A stretch of DNA of 64,000 nucleotides from Trichuris trichiura (lineage: Eukaryota > Nematoda > Enoplea > Trichinellida > Trichuridae): NCBI GenBank assembly GCA_037903355.1, contig JBAJFE010000034.1:620001-684000 (forward strand), read 5' to 3'. Below, in pieces: positions 29,752-41,402 of the stretch. Each line of letters begins with the position of its first letter. Position 1 is the stretch's first letter. The notes under the pieces were generated by a model. It was not told the DNA's origin and searched no databases. It saw nothing but the letters and a program-made list of their open reading frames with translations. The position numbers and the translations under genes were made by a program.

Positions 29752-30682
29752 CAGTGATTCCTAAATGAGGTCCCAGGGGCCCCTTGGGGGCCCTGGAAAA
29801 CTTGAAGCGGGCCCTGGGAAGAATTGGGGATTTAGGGGCTTCCTGGGAGCTTAGGAGGGCCTCAGGGGATCCCTGGTAGTCGGTGCCGCACGAAGAGAGC
29901 GATGTGCCGTTCAGGATAGTGAGGCGAGGCGACATGAGATTACTCCTGACGACTGTCGAGCCGGACGTGGATAAATTAGTAGCACTGCACCATACCTAGT
30001 CGTCGCACTGAGGTAAGATCAAGCGACTGTCGTCTTGCTCTGTGGAAATATTGAATTTAGATTCAGTGTTGCGCAGCCCTGAGAACAGCATCGCAGCCTG
30101 ACTTACATATTGCGCTACCATTGCTAACAGCCCAAAAAATTGAGGAAGAGGAAACCCAGTGTGGCGCTTGTACTCTGAAGGCTCCCTGATCTGCAATTAG
30201 CCGGCTTAAGTCCAGCAATACGAAAAGAACGCCTTTAGTGCCTACTAAAAAATTAAAGGCGTTAACGGTTTCGAATATCGTTAAGGAGCTTTCGCCGTAA
30301 ATGGCAGCCGGCTTCCTTACTAGCCATTTCGCTCTAGTGTAGAGACGAAATTCAGCGTTGACTTCGCATCGCCAGGTTTTCCAGCCGTTGATCGCACAGT
30401 CAACTTTCACAGCGCAAACCATGAGGTCCTATTTGCGGCTGACAAGATCCGCAGGTTAATAAGGCATTTAATGACGGCCCGGCTTAACTGTTTTTTCTTT
30501 GGCGTACACGGTAAGCAGCGAAGTCAATTCTACATTCTGCAGCCTGTTTCGGGTGTTGAACTACTTGTACAAATTCACAACAACGTAACCACAGTAGGCG
30601 CACCTGAGGATAACAGAAGCAGGAGAATTACGTTGGGGAAAATGACGGGGGGCCCTGGCTCCAAAAAGGTTGGGAAACACTG
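29752..30682. mobile_element. hAT-type non-autonomous DNA transposon, 931 bp
   Basis: Left end CAGTGATTCCTAAATGAGG and right end GGTTGGGAAACACTG are imperfect terminal inverted repeats of the hAT CAGTG type. Direct repeats GTCTACGC (29744-29751) and GTCTACGA (30683-30690) are an 8-bp target-site duplication with one mismatch, as expected for hAT. The first 150 bp is rich in GGGCCC- and CCCTGG-like words. The minus-strand ORF at 30063-30422 shows no clear transposase motif. Confidence 0.85.
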
Positions 30683-30690
30683 GTCTACGA

Positions 30691-31191
30691 TTTATTGTAT
30701 TACAGGCACCACAGGATAGAAATGATAACTTTTCATGTCAGAAATGAACTTCTTATTCCAGTTTAATTTTTTATATATCACATAGATCCAAAGGTAGGTT
30801 TAAATGTGCTCCCGTGAGGGGCAGTAATACCATCCGTGCTAAGTGATGCAAGACTATCGACGGGACAATGGAATGAACAACAAATTTACATGAACTGCTT
30901 TTACTAACGCTAAATCACTGAATACCAAGGTTACTGCTGTTGCGTGTCGACACACTGTTCAATCATTCTCAACGAAAAAAATGCAATCTACATGGTGCAG
31001 TCGCAGATGAAAGATAAAAAGAATCATATTGAAATAAATCGAATTTGGCGCTACTCATTTCTTTTTCAGGAAAGAACCACGCATTAATGATCAATACGAA
31101 TTTAGATCGTTATAATGCATCGGTTGGGAGTCACTTCCGCACTTCGCTGCGAAACCACATAAAAATGCCCACATTACATAGAAGGTATCAA
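30691..31191. other. 3' flank of SMG5 copy A (inside the duplicated unit from about 30790)
   Basis: Homologous, in inverted orientation, to 52492-52890. No other gene. Confidence 0.6.
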
Positions 31192-34100
31192 TCAGTACTC
31201 CTTCTTAATCCACTCAGCGCAAAAGTCGCCCACATTACGTACATCAATATCTAAAAGTTAATTTAAATAAAACACCAGAAATAAGTGCATCAGTGACCCC
31301 ACTGGAAGTTACCTTCCACACCGTCTTCCTTCGCCTGAGCGTATATACGTTTAAACTCTTCTGAGTTGCAGCTATAGTCTGTCAGCAGTATGACTTGGTG
31401 CCTAGGATACGGCGGCTTCTTAATAAGCAAATCGTACATTCGAACGAGTTCCAAGGTTACACTAAATGAAATTAAAACAAAGCTAAAGAAACACTGACGG
31501 ACTAAAAGTTGCTTCATTTACTCGGCCAATTCTCCTTCCCACTTTTCAGAACAACTATCACTCGTGCGGACCATAAGACATCTGTTCGAATGAACCCATT
31601 CATACTCAATCCAAGCTATCGCCTGACGTGCAGATAACATGCCAGCTTTCCATTCGTGCAGTTGGTCAGTTACTGATATGCAAATTACAATAGTAAATTG
31701 GTTTGATTGTACTAGTTCTTTCATGAAAGAAAGTTTGCTACAAAGCGATAATACATCAACTATAAGGAAAGTTGTCGGGCGACTATGAGTGGTTGAACTA
31801 TCGCCAGGGCTCTGTAATAGAAGCACAAATGAATGGACCATACAGATTGATAGAACATGTTCAATAACTTGGCTGATTTGTAAATCTCCATCATGTGCTA
31901 TGTTGTCCAACGGTAGCTTTTCTGAATTTTTCAAAGGCGAAAGTAAAGGCTAAAAACTCACATATAGACAATTCACCCAGTTGAATTCTTTTTCATACCA
32001 ATTTCATGGTATCACCGTTACTTGAATCTTGTGAAACAAACTTCAAAGTTGAGTTGTCAATCCGAAGCCCAGTAAATGCGTGGCGCATAAATTCATGCGT
32101 ATACTTGCGTAAACAACATATTCGTAAAAAGCACTAAATGTTAAGGATTTGTGTTAACAGCTCATTAACACTGCCCATTAATACCACAGCTGTTTCGCTC
32201 ATTCGTCTGGTGATGACCCTCTGGTGAAGTCTCAGTTTTAAAATGTCGAAAACGCAAGCGTCTTCAGGAAGTGAAACCTCTTGTTCCCACTCTGACAACG
32301 GCGTGTAGAATAACCCCCTAATTTCCTTCGCGATCTTTTTATCTGAACATGAAAAGCGTGTAGCTCCTTCGCCACTATGTTAAACTTTCCATTGACTTAC
32401 TGCGTGCATTGATGTCAGACAATTCGAACTCCGTGGGTAGCAGGTTGACCAGGGAAACAAAACGTGCCCAGGAACCCTTGAGCAATTGGTATTAAGGCAT
32501 TAGTGAACGATTCTGTCGACTGAAAGCTTACTGCACCCATGGCGCGGAGCTCCTCCGGATGCAACTGCAGCCAGTTACAAATAACCTTAAGCACTTTCAG
32601 CCAAGAGATTTCTTGAAGAGCTCTTAGTTTGCGTGATACCATAACGCACGCTTCTCTAAATTTTCCAACTTTACTATTCATAATAAGCAATACTGCTCCG
32701 AAATACTTTGCTAAATCATTGCTATTCTTGTTCACCATCTTTGCCGGGATGTTTCCAGACGCAGGCAGCAAATGAGATATTTTCGCCTTTCGACTCCCTG
32801 AAAATTTACCAATTAGATCACAGTCATTTGTCATTAACATTGGAGAGATAATAATGGTGAAGCCATCAGCAGATTAACATTAACGGTGAGCTTAAAAATA
32901 AAAGTTTCTTGAAAGCACTGTCAAACTCTTTTCTTTCAGATAACATGACAGAATGGCCAACTCGCATTGCTGCTTAATTTTGGCGCTTTACCTACAGTAG
33001 ACGTTGCAGAGGTCGACGAGCAGCTGGTAAATGTGTTTGGGTAAGAACTCTTAAACTCTAAACGTATAATCGCTTGTTAGAAATGCCGACATGCTCAGCA
33101 TGTACTGTTTACCAGTCACAGATGGAATTGACGCATACGCGCTAGTCACAATGTGTACGATTAAATCAACTACGCAATGGAACACTGATAATAGCCATCT
33201 TTCCGCAACCAATCTTTTCTTGGAACCTATAGTTCGGAGAAGTGTAGAATACTTAGTAATTATTTCTCCTCTTAATGCGTACCTTTCTCTTGCAACAATT
33301 CAATCAATTCCATTTGTATGCTAACCAACGATATGATAGTATTACTATTAATATCACGATAAACGTATCCCTTAAATCTTCGGTTCAAAAGTAATTGGAA
33401 GCAATGATTAAGTAATTGGATGTTTTCTTCCACCATAGCTGGTAGCTGGAAATCTTGGCTAAAACTGAATAAATTACCAAGACGAGATGATAATTGATTT
33501 TCAAGATTCACCTTTCCGCTGTATTGGAATACAGGTAGCGCGCAACTCGTAGAGAGGAGTAGATGAACGCTTCACTAAAGTGTACTTCTGTTCTAAACTT
33601 GCAAACAATGAAGTTGAGTTATTTCTATACAGATTAAATAGACAAGTACTTTCGCTTGTCAGTGCCCTTTCTTTCCTCAGCAGAGAGGTAATGGTGCCTC
33701 TCATTTTCAGTAAGCAATAAAGAAAAATACTGCGAAGATTCGTCTGGCCGCTCTTTTGTTCGATTGCTGCAATCATGAAAGTCAAGAAAAAGAAGCTGAA
33801 TACGGTATAGTGAAAGTTATACCCGCGGAGATGATAGCAAGCAGCTTCTAGAGGGCGTCCAACGCTGCTGCATAGCATTCCTAGTCTGCTGAATGGTGTG
33901 CTTTCATCTGGTTTTAAACTCAAGGCATACTGATACAGCTTTTCAGCAGTTGGATATGCACGGTATACAACAGTAGGATAAATTGCACTGCGATAACGTA
34001 CTATAAGATGTCATTGGTAAATGTTGGGATTCGCAGAGTGCTAGTATGTGCTACCTATATCGCCCATGTGAATGTACATGTGGTAGATCATCTCAACGAC

Positions 34101-35475
34101 AAATACGTCTTGCGATTCATAGTCAGTTTTGTTCCAACGCAGGGAGGTGGGCACTGACAAGACAATTTCTTCTGCCGAAGCAGAACCAACTTTTGCCACC
34201 TTTCGAATCAAACAGAAGTAATAGTTGCTTGCAACGTGAAGTAGCTCCATTGCTTTTCTGAGCTGCTCCGCCTTCAGTCTCTTAAGAAAAATTAACTTGG
34301 AAACTATCCTGCAAGCAGCAAATTCATTCTTTGTCATTCACTTACCGTTGCATTTCTGCTGATGGGATCAAAAAATTGTTGGAAGCAATGTTGCCACATT
34401 AACCGTTCAGCGTCAATAGCTAAACACTGCGGATCGCCAAGAATAATGGATTCATACATTGATCTCAGTCTGCAAACAGTTCTTTTGCTTTTATTAGGTT
34501 CAAATTCTTGGGTAGTAACGTACTTCGCTGATAGTCCAATGGTGTTTGCGTCGAAGTACTTTTCAATTTCATTTCCATTGCTTAACCGGTTGTTCAATTC
34601 CCAACTAAGTGTTTCACATGAGCTGCAATTATTTCATTACACTTTAAATCGTTGAAGAATAATTATTAACGCTGAATATAAGCTTAGTATGGGCAGAGTG
34701 ATCGCCGACTTTGAAGTAACAGTTTTCTTGTTTTAACAGCTAACGTTGACGACCTTCAAACAGTTTGCTCTCTCAACTAAATCGAATAAAAAGGTGCATC
34801 AGAAGTTGTTTCAAAACCAGCGATAGTTTTATTAGTGAAAAATTGAATGAAAATAAAGCAGTTCAGAATAACAAATCTATTAGAGCAATGAACTTAATTC
34901 TTAAAGGCGCTCAGGAGTTGATGAGAACTGAGTACGATAAAAGGCGGCAGAAACTTGCATTTGCTCTACCTGCGATAGGGAACAGTGCTCGACGATGTTC
35001 AGTTTGACGGAGAAAAATGAGAGCGGGAAGTGGATATTATTGAGCATGAAAGAACTGAGCAGCTGGTTGGCGAAAGTAGCATCGATGGATAAACGGTTGC
35101 AGAACGGTTGTATGCTTTACTCAACTGCGCTATTGTTAGTACTCTCTGCTTTAGGTTAAAGTAAAGCGGGTCTTACAAGTAAGTTTCATCCATCTGATTT
35201 CGTAGCAGTTGCGATTTGTCATTGACTCCCAACTTATCTTGAGCAGATGATGTTAAGGCAGTGTCATGTGTAGTGAGTCTCGAATTGCTTGTATATCCAA
35301 TCTGAGGAGCGGAAGATGACGAGCGCAGTGACTCAAGCATGCTTCCAGCTAACGACTTTGGTGAGTCAACTGCGCGCCTACTTGTGCAGTTGGAGTTTAA
35401 AGAAGTAGCATGAGCTCAACTTCCGCTTTACAGTAATGCATAGTTTTACAGTTTGTTAAAAGAATAAAGGTCCCT
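30790..35475 (-). repeat. Inverted duplication, arm A (about 4.7 kb)
   Basis: Reverse complement of 48205-52890. Alignment by eye holds from GGTAGGTTTAAATGTGCTCC at the left edge to the sequence around 35460. It covers a whole SMG5-like gene with several hundred bases of flank on both sides. Substitutions and small indels are scattered along its length, so it is not an identical assembly copy. Confidence 0.88.
31192..35340 (-). pseudogene. smg-5: SMG5-like nonsense-mediated-decay factor, copy A, two frame lesions
   Basis: EST1/SMG5 family: 14-3-3-like and helical N-terminal domain plus a C-terminal PIN domain; SMG5 helps remove phosphates from UPF1 in nonsense-mediated decay (family knowledge). 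Exons supported by phase: 35340-35177 (start MLESLRSSSAPQIGY), 34622-34346, 34280-34055, 34000-33586, 33518-33283, from 33226, several to about 31522, 31461-31313 and 31250-31192 (ends DIDVRNVGDFCAEWIKKEY, stop). Family segments: VCRLRSMYESI, IDAERLMWQHC, YALSLKPDESTPFSRLGMLC, LKVICNWLQLHPEEL, and PIN-like TTFLIVDVLSLCSKLSFMKE. Relative to copy B, this copy has an extra base near 32953-32962 and two extra bases near 32351-32366 in LPED-containing exon sequence, both frame-breaking. It is intact where copy B is broken. Middle exon limits are uncertain. Confidence 0.82.
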
Positions 35476-37940
35476 AAGGAAGCCGTGTAGGGGAATAAAG
35501 AAGCAGCTAGAAGGTGCTTTTGAGGAGGCAGTGTGCAGCTAGCAGCGAACGGTGTGCATGTTTGCATAATGATTAATCAACGAGGCAAACAGTTTGACGT
35601 AACGTAAAGTAGGCGTGTATTCCTCCTTGATGGCGATGGAAATCTAGAATGGCCAACTCCTGAATTTAGTCGAAACTTTGTCAAGTAAAGTCCTGAATGA
35701 TCATAAATTCCGAACGGGACAAAATCTCGAACAGAACAAAGTTTTGAGTTACGTGAAAACGTCTTTTAAGCGCTCTCGTTTGAGCAGCTGTTGTTAAAGA
35801 GCTATTAACTGAAGATTGCGCTTGAAACATAAAGGTGCTTTTGTAGGAGCGGCCCAATTTTCCACGGCTATTTTGTCGGACCCTTTCAATATTTCTAATC
35901 AGATTTCTGTACACGTTGTCTTTTCCTGTCCTCTTCCAGACACCACTGTTCTGTTTCAAGGAACGTACGAAGCCATTGGAAGAACTAGTAAAGGCGTCGG
36001 CAAAGGATCACCCACAGCGTACTTCTTGCTGTCTATTGCTACGTACAAGGTTTATGCTGTACCGTTATATCCAGTATTGAATTACATCGGAAGCTACAGG
36101 GCATAACTCCTCGTAATTGTGCTGGATTACTACGCATTCTATGCGTAACAAGTGGAAACCGTTTGTCAGAATGAAAGTTACAAATCCGAATGGAAAAACC
36201 AGAAGTTTTGGGGCAACACCACTCCCCTCATCAACGATTGTATAGAACATGTATTATCTGAAAGGTATTTGCCATGGGATGACTTGATAACGAAGCGATT
36301 CAAGCAACAGAGACACCGAAAAAAAGACAAGAGGGATAGCAGTATTGTATATTTAAGTCTTATGTTAGAAGCGCGAGTAAATTATTTGCTAGCAGGCACC
36401 AGGCCGCTCTACTGGCTTATGAAACTTGACCTGGTACTTCCCCTACTGCTATATGTTTCGAAGTATTGCAAAATTTGCTCCTTAAGTGAGCGATGCATTG
36501 CTAGCATTTCTTCCGTTTAGGCATGTTCTCCCCTTGTAGGCAAGCTTGAGTTTTAAAAACCTCTAAAAATCTGCCCAATTCAACGTAGCGAAGAACTGAA
36601 AAATTGCTAGTACCGTATTTCAGAAACAAAAGTTCGTAACTACTGAGCAGGGGCGATTTACGAACGACCACATATTTAGTGTTTACGGAGAAAGTTCTAC
36701 GCTATGGTCGGATTGGTCATTAACTTTTAGCATTAAAAAACAATATTTCAAGCTTGGCAAGGTGGCTAAACAGCAAAAGGAGTTTTTTCAATAAGTCGTG
36801 AAGCCGTGGTCTGAACATCAATAGTGCATACAGTTAGCCCACTGTTCTTACAGCTGAACTCGGGAGCGCGATAGCAATGTGCTGCCACCTGATGTGTCAA
36901 AAGGCTATTTCATAACGATGCTTCCTTTCTGAATTTCAACGTAATGCATTCTAATTTCTCCCTGCAAAGCAGTAAAATTATACGATACACGAATGCTGCT
37001 AAGACGAATATGGCTATGGCGTTAAGCAGAGAGGGCAGAAGAACTTCCAAGGAAGCGTAGTTTATCTAAATTGCATTTTTCTTATCTGCTCATAGGCCAG
37101 TATTTACCTATCCCACATTTCTCGCAAAGTAAACCCCTTTTGATGCAGTAATTTCTCCAAGCGTCGTAGTTTGTTCGTCAGTGTAAATTGAACGCCCACG
37201 GAACATTTTTTGCAAAGGTTTGGAAGCGATGTGACAAATGCAGTTTTTCAACTAGTTCAACACTAAATAGTTGGAGCCTTGACAGCGTTTATTATTTGCC
37301 GTCTGCTTCTCCTCTTCATCAGTAGGTCCATAATAACAATAAAAGCACGCCCAGCGAAACAGGGACAAGGAACAGAACAGATGCTTTTCTTGTTTCTTGC
37401 ACTGCTTAGCGAGGTGCTCCCGTCGGATACAATGAGTATGCCAGGAAGCCAGCCGACCGGGCAGCTTTCTAACAGGGACTCTTCGGAATGGTACTCACGT
37501 TCGATGACAATGTCATAGGCTAATATAGCAACGACAAATGCGCTCTCAGTTGGTCAGAAAGGTGCACTGATGGTTTGCTGGTTGTTCGCCGAGCGCGTGC
37601 GTTGGGAGCGGTGTCCTTCTGAATGCGTCGCTACAAATAAAAATCGCGGTTGCGTACCACTTAAGGTAAGTCATTAGATGCTTCTCTTTACGGTTAAATT
37701 TTCTGTCATAATCAGTTTACACAGGAGGACTTCTTCAAGTACACTAAAACTCACTCTTAGAGTGAATAACTGATCGTCGAGAGGACGAAATAAGGGCAGT
37801 TGCCTTTTACTATTCTTGTTTCCTTGATTGAAGGTCACTAATTCTCACACAGTTACTTTCCAGCTTGCCATCAGCTTAAGAGGAACTTCCAATAATGAGA
37901 GCCACTTTTGAATTCAGATTTTGAGTTTGTAGCGGTAGCT
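35476..37940. other. Spacer of the inverted duplication, left part
   Basis: No recognised gene. GAACGGGACAAAAT near 35714 echoes the PLE tail at 16993 and may mark a lost PLE end. ORFs 35816-36106 and 36152-36520 (plus) lie close together but show no familiar domain or clear splice sites. Confidence 0.4.
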
Positions 37941-37944
37941 TACT

Positions 37945-38260
37945 AAAATCTTTCTTTGCTCTGCGCCTGTTCCGCATCCCAACCACTTTTATGCAAAGCC
38001 TTTCGCTTGTCAAAGAATGACATAAACGATTCACCTGCGAATGTAACGAGTATTTTACCAAAAATTCCATAGTGCACTGGTGCTTTTTCATGGTTGATTT
38101 GGGATTCACAAATTTGGCCTGTCTGATGTATCTGTAAATAAACTTCAAAATGCTCCACCAGCAAATGGATGATCAATTTTTAGAGAAAATTCGGAACCAT
38201 TCAATACTGTACGTTTCGGAACTCCTCTTTTAACGTCGTCAGCGGTGTAAAGGAGCTGGT
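37945..38260 (-). mobile_element. Penelope-like 3' terminal fragment
   Basis: TGATGTATCTGTAAATAAACTT, CAAATGGATGATCAA and ACTGTACGTTTCGGAACT parallel the PLE tail at 57.97-58.15 kb in the same orientation. Only the terminal region is kept; no nuclease or RT coding is visible. Confidence 0.68.
38208..38246 (-). ncRNA. Degenerate hammerhead-like motif in PLE end
   Basis: Minus strand: CCG-CTGACGA (38242-38236), GAAA (38217-38214), then CG-TA-CAG. Core bases are present, but stem II has decayed (GTTAAAAGAGGAGTTCC) and stem I pairs only partly. Confidence 0.45.
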
Positions 38261-39795
38261 GCTTGTACAAATTATGGCATCGGCGCTCAAGATACGCTGT
38301 ACCTTAGGTGTTTAACTCTGATCATTTCAGCGTCAGTTGGTCCCAAAGAGCCAATGGACTGAAATGCTACTCAAAGATACTCATGGTCGAATCAATGTTT
38401 TGGGCTCTCCAGAAGACATTGCAGTCCCCACTTCCAAAAAGCGGCGTCCAAGCGCCGCTAGGACGAGAATGATCGAAAAGGTATAACTAATGGCAATACT
38501 TTCAAAACAGATTGCGACAGTAATAAGTAATGTGATCCTGCGTAGCGTTAATGCACGCTTCACAGCCACAGTATTGAATTCGTAGGCGTCAATTTCATTG
38601 TGCGCTAGCCATGTTGCTGTTAGTAGGGAAAGTAAAGTTAAAAAATTTAGGAAAGATCAGCAAGTGTTGGTGTTGTAACTTGGGCGCGCGTGAGGGAGCC
38701 AACCAACGTGAAGAACGTTTACTCGTGAAGCGCAAGTCAGAGAGAGCGACAAACGACCTACTTCTCGCGCTACCGACAATGACACTCCCACACCGTGTCG
38801 TCCTGATTCGCAGGAGACCCAACGTACGTGATAAGGAAGAGTAGTTTAAGTGCTGCTATATACAACAGTTGGAAATTAGGTTGTTGAAAAAAACGTTGTT
38901 TGGCAAGGACCATCTCCGCAAAGAAATGATAATCAGAGCCTTCTACATTGCTGGATCGCTAGGTAGCAAACACTAACACGGAGAGGCGTAAGAAGCAGAC
39001 GTAGGGGAAGCGCCAGTGCCGTCAGGCGAGGTTTCTAGCGCTGGAAGAGGTTCATTTCTATCAGCGGGCTGAAGCTGTTGATTCCACAAGGTTTGTTACA
39101 GCGCCGCGTCGCTTGTGACCCAGCACAACGTTTTGGCATGCTGAACATGAAATTCCAGTGTAGTGCTCACAATGGAAGCGCTTCAGACAGGAGTCGACGC
39201 GTTCAAAGAGGACATTCCTTGACACGTTCACCTGCAGGTCGTTTTCACAGCGACTTCCAGTCGTAAAACTTCGAAAAATACACCCACTATGTCTGCTTTA
39301 ATAAACTGTTATGCATTTCCACATGTAACTTTTATTAAAGTTTTCCACGTCTCATACTGATGCAACGGTATTGTTTACAAAGCAATGAATTACCACTTGG
39401 CTATATTGACTGCGCACTGAGAATGCACTGCGGTTCTATCTGAATCTTTCTGGTCAAGCAGCTTTTAGTTTGGCGGCAAGCTGAAGATGCCCTTGAATGT
39501 TAGCTTAACTTAACTAGCCAAAGGCCATCCTACCTGCCAAGTGACATTGCATGTGCGTGCAAGTAATTGCAGCCGATCCAAACAAGTGGTTACCAGGTTT
39601 GGCTTAAGGACATTAATACCACATGAGCATAGCTGTACCTTGCTTAAAACCTATTACCACTCAGACTTGGTGTCGGTGCCGCTTGCTTTGACTTCGGCAT
39701 AGTATCTCCCAGTGGATGTATAACACTGTTACGAGTAATATCCAACTATTGCTTATGTTTATATTAACGCTGAGCACCTGAATAATTGAACCTAA
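38261..39795. other. Spacer, no supported gene
   Basis: Overlapping ORFs on opposite strands at 38595-38844 have no domain signature. Nothing else was recognised. Confidence 0.4.
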
Positions 39796-40701
39796 TACGG
39801 TAGAACCTCAAAAGTTGGCCATCTTTAAGTTGATTGAATTTTTACAGGTTGGTCGGCTTGCACTTATTCAAACGGAAGGTTGAACTCTATACGCCAGCCA
39901 CCTCCGTAGGTTGTATGCCAACTTGTTCTCTAGAACATGACCAGTCGAACTGCTTCTACACTGTTGGGACGAAGATACACGTTTTGCTCCTCATATGTAT
40001 TACTTTTTCTTTAGTATACATCATAGTTCCTCAACCTTTTTTACCCCAGGGCTCCCCTAGGCCTTGTCAGGGCCCACCAGGGCCCCCCTAGGCCATGTCA
40101 GGCCCCCCCCCTAAGCCTTGTAAGGGCCCACCGTTTATTGGGACAATGTCCTGCCGCATTATCCTCCAGGGCCCCCTGGCTTCCAGGGCTCCCCTAAAAT
40201 CTCCCAGGGCCCCCCAGGGGGGCCCCAGGGCCCACGTTGAGAAACACTGGTATACATGATTCATAGAAAAAAGTATATATGTATATATATGTTCTGAAAT
40301 AAGAGGATGTCTGGCATCTGGTAATGCAGTCAAAGTTAATTACTCCCAAAAAATTTCCACATATGTTCAGCGGCGTAATCAGTACTGAGAATGCCTTTAG
40401 CGCTTATACCTGTAACAGGAGTAAGAAGTAGACCAAGACTTGACTCTTCTTTCAAAAAGAACTATCGCACCGTGATAAAAGAGTATTAAACACGTTGGCT
40501 TTGCATGAGACTGTATGAATGACTGTACCGCGTTCTGATTATGCAAGATATTCTCCAGGAAAACCTGTACAAGAAAGTAAAGTACATGTGCGTGTTGCTA
40601 CAGTAAGCCTACGTTCACTACCTCCCTATGTTGAGCACCTTTCTATGTTGATCAGTCTGTTACGGTCCTTCGGGTAGCCAACTTGCAGAGGTTCTACTGT
40701 A
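39796..40701. mobile_element. pogo/Tigger-type MITE interrupted by a hAT MITE
   Basis: Left end TACGGTAGAACCTCAAAAGT and right end, read in reverse, TACAGTAGAACCTCTGCAAG are terminal inverted repeats of the pogo/Tigger kind, with TA at both borders. AAGTTGGCC- and GTTGATC-type words follow inside both ends. A complete 228-bp hAT-type element sits at 40022-40249, so this is a nested insertion. Confidence 0.75.
40014..40257. mobile_element. hAT-type MITE (40022-40249) with 8-bp TSD
   Basis: GTATACAT at 40014-40021 and at 40250-40257 is a perfect 8-bp direct repeat. The ends CATAGTTCCTCAACC and GTTGAGAAACACTG are imperfect CAGTG-type inverted repeats. The interior is almost entirely CCAGGGCCC- and CCCCTAGGCC-like palindromic words. 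The related GGGCCC-rich left part of the element at 29752 suggests one family. Confidence 0.85.
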
Positions 40702-40920
40702 TTTTGTCATAGTGAACTCAGTTTTTTCTCTGAACTTTTTATGGCCACCCGGTGATTTGCTCAACGTAGCAATAAGGCTTTATGCATATGTGTTTCACTG
40801 TTTTGACAACCATAATGTCAGAGTCGTATGATGATTTTATACTCTAACAGGCTGTGAGTGCTATGAGGGGACTTCGCAACTCCCAGCACTGAGAAGTTGG
40901 AAATTCTAACCCGTCCAACA
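40702..40920. other. Unassigned spacer
   Basis: Nothing recognised. Confidence 0.4.
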
Positions 40921-41300
40921 TTCTGGCCTCTTGCAACTTCAGGCTATTCAGCATTTCAGACTTTCGCTATTTCGTCTCACTCAAACTTTTAATCCATTCC
41001 TTATTTTCACCTTTTGAAATTTCTGCTAACTTAGCACTTTGACCCACACAAGGTTTCAGTTTATTCAGGATTTTAGCCCATTCAGGAGTTCAGCCTATTT
41101 AGAATCTGTACCTCTCAGGATTTTAAGCTACTCAAAGTTTCGACCTATTCTGGATTTCAACTGTTGCGGATTTTTCTCTTTTTCAGAGACTGAACCTTTT
41201 TTTAAGTGAAAGTATTCAGCAGTTTTACCTTTCGGCGCATCATTCGGTTTAGGATTTCTACTGCTGTGGATTTTTCACTTTACGGATTGTAACCCTGAGT
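40921..41300 (+). repeat. Degenerate tandem repeat, period about 17 bp
   Basis: Successive units such as GTTTATTCAGGATTTTA, GCCCATTCAGGAGTTCA, GCCTATTTAGAATCTGTA and GACCTATTCTGGATTTCA follow one another from about 41055 to 41165, with poorer units on both sides. The approximate consensus is GCCTATTCAGGATTTCA. Related units occur inside PLE A near 12230 and 12460. Confidence 0.65.
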
Positions 41301-41354
41301 CGATCTGTTCCTTTTTACGTAGTATGTCGCGTTAAGGATAAAATAAGCTTTTAA

Positions 41355-41402
41355 TCTCTGAAGCTTTCGGGCCGCGTGTGGGTGTCACATTCATCAGGGA
41401 GT
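41355..41402 (-). ncRNA. Weak hammerhead-like motif
   Basis: Minus strand: CTGATGA (41398-41392), then 22 bases, then GAAA (41369-41366) followed by GCTTC. The canonical core and spacing resemble the PLE motifs, but stem II does not pair cleanly (only TGTG/CACA) and no PLE coding is adjacent. It may be the remains of another PLE terminus. Confidence 0.25.

Noticed and set aside
38595..38844. Overlapping ORFs on opposite strands
   Set aside because: Low-complexity basic compositions, no domains, no splice context.
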